Part shown: piece after piece, positions 32,340-41,790 of the stretch
How the letters are laid out: every line of letters begins with the position of its first letter
How positions within the stretch are numbered: the first letter of the stretch is position 1
NCBI GenBank assembly: GCA_026874595.1
Contig: CM049308.1
Coordinates: 38,093,027-38,157,026, forward strand
DNA length: 64,000 nt
Source: Sipunculus nudus
Taxonomy: Eukaryota; Annelida; Sipuncula; Golfingiida; Sipunculidae
Reading direction: 5' to 3'
Position numbers and translations under genes: made by a program
The notes under the pieces: model-generated
What the model saw: only the letters and a program-made list of their open reading frames with translations
Databases searched by the model: none
What the model was told of the DNA's origin: nothing

Positions 32340-33035
32340 TTAAATATTTTTCAAAACATGTTTTATTTTGTAGACATTTTTGAGACATGATTAAATGCTA
32401 ATATGCCTTCGATGGGCAAATGTAATTTTTTTTTAGGAAAACGAAACTTTCTTTTGAAACATATTTCATATAAAAACATGTGACATGTTTTACTCTAAGT
32501 TAAAACATGTTTCTTTCGAAAACACATGTTTCGAAAAATGGGACAACTACATGTTTTAGGCTGAACAGACGTTTTGAATAGTTACATGTTTTATGAAAGT
32601 GAAACATGTCTTAAAACATGTCTTATATGTGACATATTTCATATAAAGACATGTAACACTGAGACATGTTTAACTCTAAGTATAAAACATGTTTCTTAGG
32701 AGAAAACATGTTTCAAAAAATGGGACAACTACATGTTTTAGGCTAAACAAATGTTTTAAATAGTTACATGTTTTATGAAAAATGAGACATGTATTAAGAC
32801 ATGTCATATATGCGACATATTTTTATATAAAAACATGTAACACAGAGACGTTTTATCTTACTGTCCATGAAATTTTCTCTGTGTGTGAAACATGTTTTAT
32901 ATATAAACATGTTTCAAGGGGATAGATAACATGTTTTCGCAGTTGAAACATCTGTGAGTCATGAAACATGCTGGAAACATGTTTCGAAAAATGGGACAGA
33001 ATGGTGTTTTAAATAGAAACATGAAACATGTCCTC
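32340..33035 (+). repeat. Array of AACATGTTT palindromes (unit 1)
   Basis: Dense imperfect repeats of AAACATGTTTC, ACATGTTTTA and GACATGT, with 'atgggacaactacatgtttt' recurring (about 32536 and 32720). Ends TTTTTAGAGTGAA, inverse to the opening of the 26.4-kb copy. Confidence 0.8.
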
Positions 33036-33204
33036 AGTTTTTAGAGTGAAGAGCTGGTCCTTATTCAGTACCCCTAGTGACAAAGTACTTCAATCATAAT
33101 TTCCGCAAAAATTATTCATAATGAATCCGAATTCAATAATTGCCTGAGCACACGTGTTACTGTAAGATTTGACATAAAATAAAAGGTACCGTGTTCAGGC
33201 ACCG

Positions 33205-33480
33205 CCCGCGTCAATTTTAACCCTCCGCATCAAAAAAATTATTTTGATTTTCATCTTTCAAGAAGATAAAGTTATACAATTTTGATAAGATTTCCTTTGT
33301 TATGTAGTGCTTTAACCTGTTAAGAATTTTTTTCATTTTTTTCATATTGCCTTATCATATGACAATTTTTATCGAAGCATACAAATAAGGGAAAAAAAAT
33401 AAAATATCGCCCGCCCGCGCTGATTTATGAGAAAAAAGTGCATGAGAACCATACCTTTTTGGGCCTAATAACTCATTTAT
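33205..33480 (+). repeat. Dispersed repeat R1 (unit 1)
   Basis: Same landmarks as 3171-3465, in the same orientation: CCGCATCAAAAAAA, AAGATAAA, TGTTATGTAGTGCTTTAAC, CTTATCATATGACA, and 'gagaaccatacc'. Confidence 0.75.
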
Positions 33481-34287
33481 ATCGGTAAATTTAATTAAGT
33501 GTTGGTTATGTTCAATTTTCCATACGAAGACTGGCACACACATGCAAGAGACACAGATGAAAAATTAAGAGGAAAAATATTGCATCGTTTGTTAATTGTT
33601 CTCCATTTCTAAAATAGAATATATTTTTTTCAATGAAAGTTCATTATGTGATTAAAACACGCAATATCCAGCCATTTGAGAGAAACCTGATCTCTGTATT
33701 GTCATTTCCCTTTTAGATTGAATAGATCAGCAGGAATTCAAATGTATGCCTCTGAGCTTGCTGACGTAATGGCTATGAGAAATGCCCTCGAGAATGCCCA
33801 TGAAAATATTGATCTTATTTATTTTTGTGCAGGATATATTAAAAACGCATATTTCCTGTGTGTATATGGCATGATAACCAAAATATGACTCCGGCCGCGG
33901 CTGCAGTCCTACTGTTTTATACTGGTTTAATTCAACTATATGTTCACAAACTACACTCTGTAGTCGATCTAAGGATGACAACGAGATTTCATGGGGATAT
34001 GACATCATTTTTTCAGATATATTGTGTGATTAAACGGTAATTAAACGGTCGCGAGAAATTATCTAATACCCATAGATAAGGGTTGCCAGGCCAGTTGCTG
34101 ATAAAATGGGGGTTAATTTGGTGGCGTTAGCCCCTCCCAACTCTCGACATTTTTTAAACAGACAAGCAGGTACACAATGACATTTTAGTTTTTCAAATAT
34201 TAAAGTATTCAATAAAATAAATCCGAAATAAAAGTTACTCCGCATTCATTCAGAATGCATGAGAAACATTATATCATATTTAACTGA
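33481..34287 (+). other. Spacer with short conserved frames (unit 1)
   Basis: A minus-strand frame at 34008-33727 (MSYPHEISLSSLDRLQSVV...) and another at 34245-34063 are retained in all three units with few changes. Because the whole unit is conserved, this is not evidence of coding. Confidence 0.35.
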
Positions 34288-35680
34288 AAGACAACAGCTA
34301 CACACCCTCCATCTATGGCTGTTGAATGACAAACACTACACGCCCTCTATGGCTATTGTACACGCCCTCATTTTCTGTTAAATGATAGCAGCTTCACGCC
34401 CTCTATGGCTGTTGAATGACAACAGCTAAACGCCTTTTATGGCTGTTGAATGACCACAGCTACACGCCCTTAATTGTTGTTGAATGACAACAGCTACACC
34501 CCCTCTGTGGCTGTTGATTGACTAGAGCAACATGTCCTCTATGACTGTTTAATGACAACGACTACACGCCTTCTATAGCTGGTGTTTGACAACAGCTACA
34601 CGCCCTCTATGGCTGTTGAATGAGAACAGCTACACGCCCTCTATGGCTGTTGAATAACAAAAACTACACGCCCTCTGTAGTTGCTGTTGAATGACAAAAG
34701 CTACAGGTCTCCTATGGCTGTTATACACGCCTTCCTACACGCCTTCTGTGGTTATTGTACATGACCTCTATGGCTTTTGAATGACAACAGCTATACGCCC
34801 TCTATGGCTGTTGAAAGACAAGAGCTACAGGTACTCTATGGCTGTTGTACACGCCCTCTTTGGCTGTTGAATGACAACAGCAACTCGCCCTCTATGGCTG
34901 TTAATTGACAACAGGTACACGCCTCCTACGGCTGTCGAACCACAAGAGCTACACACCCTCCATGGCTGTTGAATGACAATTAACAGCTTCATACCTTCTA
35001 TGGCTGTTGAATAACAACAGCTACACGCCTTCTATGGTTATTGCGCACGCCCTTATTGGCTGTTGAAAGACAGCAGATACACGACCTCTATGTCTGTTAA
35101 AACAACGGCTACACGTCCTCCATATCTGTTGAATGACAACAGCTACACGCCCTCTATAGCTGTCCAATGACAACAGATATACCCCCTCTATGGCTGTTGA
35201 ATGAAAACGGCTACACACCCTCTTATGCTGTTGAACAGCAAAACGCCCTTGATAGTTGTTGATTGACAACAGCTACACGCCCTCTATGGCTGTCGAATGA
35301 CAACTGCGACACGCCGTCTTTGGCTCTAAATGACACGGCTACACGCCCTCTGTGGCTGTTGAATGACAACAGCTACAGACTCTCTATAGTTATTGTACAC
35401 ACCCTATATGCCTCTTTGGCTGTTGAAACAACAGCTACACGCCCTCATTTGTTGTTGAATTATAACAGCTACTTGACCTCTGTGGCTGTAGAATGACTAC
35501 AACTACAGGTCCTCTATGGCAACAATGACAGCTACACGGCATCTATGAGTGTTGAATGACAACAGCTACACGCCCTGTATGGCTGTTAATAGACAACAGC
35601 TAAACGCCCTCTATGGCTGTCTAATGATCACGGCTACACGCACTCTATGGCAATTGAATGACAACAGCTACACGCCCTCT
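34288..35680 (+). repeat. Hairpin-forming 34-bp minisatellite (unit 1, main block)
   Basis: Consensus unit combines GACAACAGCTACACGCCCTC with TATGGCTGTTGAAT. GCTGTTG and CAACAGC in each unit are exact inverses around a 5-base AATGA loop, so each monomer can fold as a hairpin. About 40 units, many partly deleted. Frames within it are repeat artefacts. Confidence 0.9.
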
Positions 35681-36029
35681 TTTGACAACAAACAAAACAA
35701 ACAAAAGCTTTATTCTAGGAAATGAAGGCCACAGGCCCATAGTTCCAAATATATGTGAATTTAAAGTCAATACAGAAATAACTATGACAAAATGTATCAG
35801 TAGTGCTAAGATGTTACTAATATATAAATTATTATAATCATGATTTACAATAATTTTGAAAAAAAAATAAATAAATAAATAAAATTAAAGGGACATAATC
35901 AGGAGCAATATTATGTCTGTTCTTTCACACTTCTAGTTCAGTTTTGATTTATACCAAAAGTTTCCCAGCAAAACCATTCCAGCACATTTCTCATTTCCTC
36001 GCATACGACTGTTTAACACCTTGTGTATG

Positions 36030-36340
36030 TGAACACGGTCTGTTTACCATGACAAGGCCGCGTGACCGGAGGTCCGATTAAGAGGGGCAAAACGCGGTAT
36101 TTCAGCCAGCGGGAACATATATTACAGTTTTTGAGCCAAGTCAGTCAGGGCATCCCCAGTTTGGCACGCATTGTGGCTCCGCGCAGCACACGGCCCGACG
36201 CACTGGGTTTATGTTGACACCTGCGATCGCGCCCGGTTCACTGTTTATAACACTCGTCTACAGGAGTAACCAAACGGTTTCAAGGCAATATTTTGGCAGG
36301 TACAGATTTATTTTAAAGGGAAGAAGTTATTTTTCGTGTT
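36030..36340 (+). other. GC-rich block of unknown nature (unit 1)
   Basis: A markedly GC-richer block than its surroundings lies within the LINE 3' region, with CCGCGTGACCGGAGGTC, CCGCGCAGCACACGGCC and GCGATCGCGCCCGG pieces. Also present in unit 2 (48885-49190), deleted from unit 3. Could be a SINE-like or promoter-like insert; I do not recognise it. Confidence 0.4.
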
Positions 36341-36546
36341 AACTCAACATGCTTAATAGGTGATTGGGCCCCTTTAAATAAAATTTCACGAGAAAATACA
36401 ATCCATTCGTTCTGTGAAATGTTCTAATATGAATTTTATAACTGACCTGAAAAAAATAACAAATTTAATACCTGGTTAAATATGTTGTTAACTTTGCTTT
36501 AAATGTCTACTTTACTTTTCCTCTAACTCATTTCTTTAAAATTAAT

Positions 36547-37110
36547 TTAATTGGTCTCATACTTTTCAACTCCTAAATACTTTTTCCTAAGTTCTGCACA
36601 CATTGGACATTCTAATATGAAATGGATCTCATCCTCTACAATGTTGTATACATGATTGAAGCAGTACATACATATTCGTTCTTCTATGTTTAAATTTCGA
36701 TGCCTCCCTGTTTCTATGGCTAATTTGAAATTAGAGCTAAATTTAAGTTTAGCTAATGCACATCCGTGGCTTTTATTTGGAACACAGACAGATATTTTTT
36801 CTAATGTTAACATAGATTTAAAAACACCATATGAATACAATATATTACAGGATTTAATGTCATTTTGCCAATCTTGAACTGCCATGTCTGCGAGTCTCTG
36901 TCTAGTTAGAGTTAAAAACATTTTCTCATCTCCCACATGTTGAGCCATCCATACATAGCCATAACCTGCTTGAAATAATAATGATCTTACATCACTGACC
37001 CAGTTATTTTTTCCATTATTATCTAAATTAAATAAACATGAATATATACGTTTTGGGAATCTGTTTGTTTCCATATGTAATAATCTTATCCAGTATTTCA
37101 GGCATTTCAA
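36547..37110 (-). pseudogene. LINE ORF2 C-terminal domain (unit 1)
   Basis: 187 open codons containing GYGYVWMAQHVG, LKFSSNFKLAIETGRHRNLN and a final C-x2-C...H-x4-C zinc-finger-like end (ERICMYC..., HFILECP). This pattern closes the ORF2 of many animal non-LTR retrotransposons. The unit 3 copy (61698-61135) is equally open; the unit 2 copy has a stop. Confidence 0.75.
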
Positions 37111-37316
37111 AGAGTATTTGACAAATAGTGGTAATCTACCACGTTCTCCTATGACAGCTGCATTAGTGTACTTGCACTTACTTTAAGAATATACTTACAA
37201 AATTTATACTGTACTCTTTGTACAATCATGTTTTTTGAATAACCCCACAGTTCACAGCCATATAGTAATATAGGTATCACCATGCTATCAAAAAGGAAAA
37301 AAGTTGTTTAACATTA

Positions 37317-37829
37317 CAATAAGGGGATGTGTGGGGTAGACCGAAATGATCAACTCACTCAGTACTATTCGAGCCTACGCAAAACCATCAAATGGTACAG
37401 GAAAGTTGTAATCCACTATTTGGAAATGGCCATTTCAAATTCATACCTTCTATATAAGAAACCGGGGGTCAGAAGCCTTTGATCTGGTTTCGTAAAGAGG
37501 TAATTAGGGGACTTATTGATTCGCGAGACAGCTCCAACTCAAGTGACGTGGGAGTGACAGAAAGTGAAAGTGAAGCCGAGCCTGATCGTCCAGGGGGCAC
37601 GCCGACGAAGCATAACGCCTGTGAGCACATCAGGTTGTCTGGTTCGCCTCATTTCCCGGATCCTATTCCTCCGACATCGGCTAAAGCACACCCTACCAAG
37701 CGCTGCTTGGTATGTACACGTAAAAAACTACGGAAAGAATCAAGGTATCAGTGCAAAAACTGTCCGACGAAACCTGGCTTATGTGTGTATCCGTGCTTTG
37801 AGATTTACCACACGGAGGCGGACTTTTAG
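37317..37829 (+). pseudogene. piggyBac transposase, C-terminal part
   Basis: The first segment (37317 to about 37478) encodes YNKGMCGVDRNDQ followed by TIKWYRKVVIHYLEMAISNS, the conserved last part of the DDE_Tnp_1_7 domain. A frameshift near 37475-37485 leads into the second segment, ending TAG at 37827-37829. This holds a Cys-rich domain CLVC...CKNC...LCVYPCFEIYH, typical of piggyBac transposase C-termini, which bind the element ends. The catalytic N-terminal and core parts are absent. Nothing suggests activity. Confidence 0.85.
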
Positions 37830-38571
37830 TGACTCTTGGATATGACTCTTGGATAACTGTGATGTGCTGTAAAATAAACACGATGTTTTATATCTATACT
37901 ATTATATATATATATATGAAAATAATATGTATATATCTTTGTATATATTGTATAAATATTATTGTATTATAGCTGTATATATAAACACATGCACACACAC
38001 ACACACACACCAACAGTGCGATACATTCGTGCACCGTATATTGTAAAGTTTATTTGCCATCTCTTTCTCACTTTCTCTCTCTCCGGTTTGCATATATCCA
38101 TACTTGCCTTATAAACAGTGTATTTTATATAGGAACATGCCCGACACACCGGGTCCACACATACATTTGTATATACACACACATATATATCCAATAATAT
38201 ATATGGTGTAGGTTTACATCGGGAGTACTGACGAAGACGCTCTGTCTGTTTATTTTTCGTATGTATTATATAATAAACAGCTATGTATTTACATGCTCTT
38301 TATATGGGTTGTGCTGAGATTGATTGATTGTGAATGGATGGACTGAGTGAGTATGTGTTAGTCAGACCCACTGAGCCCGCACTAATTGGTCTTGCCCTTT
38401 CCCGAGTATCTCTGGTTTATGGTTTTATGGCCCTTCTAGGTAATGGGATTATCACACCTCCCTATCAGCTAATTAGCGCCCTCCAGATGGGCTTCGGGAC
38501 CTCGGGGACATGCCTGCTCCAGTCCATGGGACCCTGGCACTGGGGGAATATTCTGGGTGGCAGTGAATGTG
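37317..38571 (+). mobile_element. piggyBac 3' fragment inserted in the LINE, unit 1 only
   Basis: Units 2 and 3 read straight through AACATTAAATGAG here, with TTAA at 50685-50688 and 61901-61904, while unit 1 holds 1,255 extra bases. The right end is ...GTGAATGTG followed by TTAA (38572-38575), as for piggyBac. Read inward it starts TTAACACATTCACTGCCA. The left junction is TTA|CAATAAG, inside the transposase coding sequence, so the 5' part is missing. (TA)n and (CA)n tracts lie at about 37900-38190. Confidence 0.85.
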
Positions 38572-38575
38572 TTAA

Positions 38576-39036
38576 ATGAGTACATTTCCTATAGAAAGCT
38601 TTTATAACACAAAATGCTTTGTTAGCTTGGATTATTTGTTGTTGATTTGTTTTTGTCCATGACAATTTTGTTGTGAGGAATATACCAAGATATTTGTAAT
38701 TATAAACCACTTCTAACTTTTTGCCTTGGAAACACCAGTTTTCATTCTTTCGCCTCTTCTGAACACCATGACTTTTGTTTTTTGTTTCCAAATTCACTTT
38801 CATAACATATTTAACACAAAATTGCTGAAGCTTCTCTATCTGCTTTTGTAATCTGCCGACAGTATCTTCAAAATTCACGACATCATCAGCAAACATTAAA
38901 GTAGTTATATTTGGAAGGCTCTCATTAACATATACATCTTTACAATCAGAATTACCTAATGTTTGTATATATTCATTGATAAATAGAGAAAAAAGTAAAG
39001 CAATGAATCGAAAGCTTTAGAACATTCGACATACAA
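38576..39036 (-). pseudogene. LINE reverse transcriptase segment (unit 1)
   Basis: The minus-strand frame includes the catalytic FADD box (38896-38882), and the downstream KYLGIF and LSWTKTNQQQI palm/thumb pieces. Motif A (ECSKAFDSLQHN) is near 39004-39028, upstream of a 172-bp deletion that removes the sequence between motifs A and C kept in unit 2. The frame is later broken by the piggyBac insertion. Confidence 0.75.
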
Positions 39037-39955
39037 ACAATAAAATCTGCCTCTTTGTTTTGATATATATTTTTGGACTATGGCTTGTAAAATAAAAATA
39101 TTATCGACAGTACCCTTTCCTATACCCTTCTTGTGCTTCCAACATCAAATTATGACTCTCAACATAATCTACTAATCTACTGTATAAGATTTTTGTCAAA
39201 ATTTTCCTAGTTGTATTTAATAATGAAATACCTCTATAGTTACCTGGATTTTTAATTGAATTTTTCTTGTGGAGAGGAATATAATAGCTTTACACCACTC
39301 ATCAGGAAAAATTCCAGCACGTAAAATATTGTTAAACAAAGATACCAATAAAGGCCGCAAACCGGATAGTATGGTTGTATAATTTCCAAAGATATTCCAT
39401 CTGGACCTGGTGATTTCCCTTTTTGCATCTGATTTGCATCCGCTTGTATTATTTCATCTGTATGTATAGGTGTGTTGAAAGTAGGTTCTGCAAAGTGCTC
39501 ATTGTTTATGGTAATGTCATCATTTTGTAATTGGTAATCATTTTCAGTTTCATTTACACTACTCGTAAACAGATTTTTGAAGTAGTCTAACCATTGCTTA
39601 GCATCTATACTTTGAGTTCTCTTTTGTCTCTTATACTGTTTTACATATTTTGAATGTCTATCTTTCGGATTTATATTTATTTAATTCTTCTAGATTATCT
39701 GATTTTCTGTATCTGTATAATGTTGACAACTTTATTAGCTTTGCTTTGTTGCATTCTTCATCCCACCAATGTGGTTGACTTCTCTTATATGTATTTCCCT
39801 TTTTAACTTCAGATGTGATATTATATTACATATGATTTAAACATTTTACTGCTTCATTAAAATCAATATTAATTAGATTATTGAATTGTTCAATATATTT
39901 TAAAGTGATATTCTTGTCAATGTTTTTTATATTTGTAATGTCATTACATGGTAAT

Positions 39956-40421
39956 TTATATTTCACCCATGGGTAGGTTTCCATGTTTGTACAATTTTAT
40001 TATTTCTGACTTAAGTTCGAGAGTACATTTTATGGGAAAATGATCTGAAATATCCTCAGTAAGGACAGCAAATGATTTAACAAAACAGAACAACTCAGTA
40101 CTAATAATCATGTAGTCTACAACACTTTGTCCAGTTTGTGTAACGCAGGTAAATTCACCTGATAAATCTGCCATTTAAAATATGGATATTAAAAGCACCA
40201 CATAACTGCTGCAAAGAGAAGCCAAACTTATTGGTTCTTCCACCTTTGGATATTCTTTTCATGTTAAATTCATCAGCAAGATAAGCATAATTTAATCCTA
40301 CAAAATTTAAACAATCATTTTTTATGTAAACTACCATATTACCAATTCTCGCATTAAGATCTCCCATCAAAATAATATTCTTATCAACAGCTACACGCCA
40401 TCTGTGAGTGTAAAATGACAA
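39956..40421 (-). pseudogene. LINE endonuclease C-terminal half (unit 1)
   Basis: Frames 40421-40155 (ILMGDLNARIG motif of apurinic-type endonucleases) and 40174-39956 (VVDYMI and SDHFPI motifs) belong to one endonuclease domain split by a frameshift. The same frameshift occurs at the same place in units 2 and 3, so it predates the duplications. The N-terminal endonuclease part is lost and the first codons run into minisatellite sequence. Confidence 0.75.
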
Positions 40422-40575
40422 CAGCTACACGCCTTGTATGGCTGTTGATTGACAACAGTTACACGTCTCTATGGCTGTTTAATGACAACAGCTACACGCG
40501 CACTCTATAGCTGTTGAATGACAACAACTACACGCCCTCAGTGGCTGTTGAATGACAACAGCTACACACCCTCTA
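40387..40575 (+). repeat. 34-bp minisatellite, short block (unit 1)
   Basis: About five units identical in type to 34288-35680, on the other side of the LINE. Confidence 0.85.
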
Positions 40576-41063
40576 CAGTTATAACCGTTAGATAAATTCA
40601 GGACTACGTTTAAGAAAATCCCTGATGAAGTCTTTGCCATCCGAACAACATCAAAATATGTGTTTTCCCCCACCGCTTCCCGTATATAACTAAAACTTAA
40701 GGTAATGGTATTATACTATTATTTTCAGAATAAGAAATGGTATATACGTACCAGAACGCCCTCTCTTAAACTGTGGTAGAAGCCTGTGTAACAAGGAAGG
40801 AAATACAAAAGGCCTATTCACGGATTTTTGCTTACGGCCTCGTTAATTTCCTAAGTTTGGCCTCGTTCCCGAGTCTAGTTCCCAGAATGTTCCCATTCGA
40901 TATCCGCATAAACGGGACAAAATTGCTGAACGTGTGAAGATTATCAGATCTTTAATGCAACAAATGACCAGAACATGTGAATGATGATAACTTCGGATAA
41001 GCGTGGAAGAATATCCGTCGGACTTCGACCCCTCCCCCCCCCCCCGGTAACTTACACAAACAC
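40576..41063 (+). other. End of unit 1, no gene seen
   Basis: Ends with a C-run (about 41031-41045) and GGTAACTTACACAAACAC just before the next unit starts. Confidence 0.5.
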
Positions 41064-41590
41064 TTGGTAATAGTTGAAGTTTTCTAGAACATATTTGCAG
41101 GTAACGTATTTTTAATCCTCGATTAAATATAAAGAACATGTGATGTTTTACCTTGTTATTGTCAATGCCACTGAATTATTAAATGACAGATGCTTGCAAC
41201 ATATTTTGCTAACCAACAGCTTTAAACCCTGAGGGGTCTTTGATTCAATTGTTGTAAACATTCATATTATTCCATTAAAGAGGTATAACCTTTAGAGGCC
41301 TTATTCTTATATATCATCATTATGTTACCAGGCGTAAACAGTATTTGAATAAAATGTAAGAAGTGGAAATTTTCATTTTATGAAAAAAACCTCCATATAA
41401 ATAACTGTTATAAATTCTTCTTGGACTTGTGTCAGTATCTAGCTGATGTCAGTGCATTCCATGCAGCTGCATGTATGTTTAAGAACTGTCAGCTGTGTTT
41501 CTGACAATTAATACTATTTCATCTTTTTGTCTAAACTGACTATGGAAATAACACAATTTAGCCACTGATAAATTGCTACACCTTTTTCAG

Positions 41591-41790
41591 AAAGATGTCA
41601 AAGAAGATGCATTTTGTACACAAGAGGGTACAGAACCAACACCTGTTTTATCATAGACAATGGAGAAGTGAGGTCAGGTGCTATTTTGAGTGACCCCATG
41701 AAAATATGTTTAATTGAGAATGGTTCAGCATGGACAACCTCGTACCCACTTCGAGGTACAGTACTTCCTCACACTCTATTCCTAATATAA
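41591..41790 (+). CDS. Candidate terminal exon, unrecognised (unit 2)
   Basis: Same acceptor and 66-codon frame as 29203-29402, ending TAA 41788-41790, with a few substitutions (for example Gly to Ser, Thr to Pro, Lys to Thr). The overlapping frame 41730-41912 is also open. Confidence 0.4.

Larger units (their letters stand above)
35681..40386 (-). mobile_element. 5'-truncated LINE in the minisatellite (unit 1)
   Basis: Read on the minus strand the element begins in the endonuclease domain at about 40386, runs through reverse transcriptase (to about 37250), a C-terminal domain (37110-36547) and a 3' UTR, and ends near 35681 after AATAAA and a (TTTGT)n-like tail. Minisatellite units lie at both ends, so it inserted into the array. 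It is interrupted by a piggyBac fragment (37317-38571) and has lost about 172 and 527 bases relative to unit 2. Confidence 0.8.
28676..41063 (+). repeat. 12.3-kb macro-repeat, unit 1
   Basis: Starts TTGGTAATAGTTGAAG, as do units 2 (41064) and 3 (53324). Collinear with unit 2 over its whole length, 12,388 bases. Unit-1-specific changes are a 1.26-kb piggyBac fragment (37317-38571), a ~527-bp deletion near 36530, a ~172-bp deletion near 39000 and a shorter minisatellite array. It is the most diverged of the three units. Confidence 0.95.

Noticed and set aside
34288-35680. Possible CRISPR-like array because of regularly spaced short repeats
   Set aside because: The units are contiguous 34-bp monomers without unique spacers, the DNA is animal-like, and no cas genes are present. 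It is a minisatellite.
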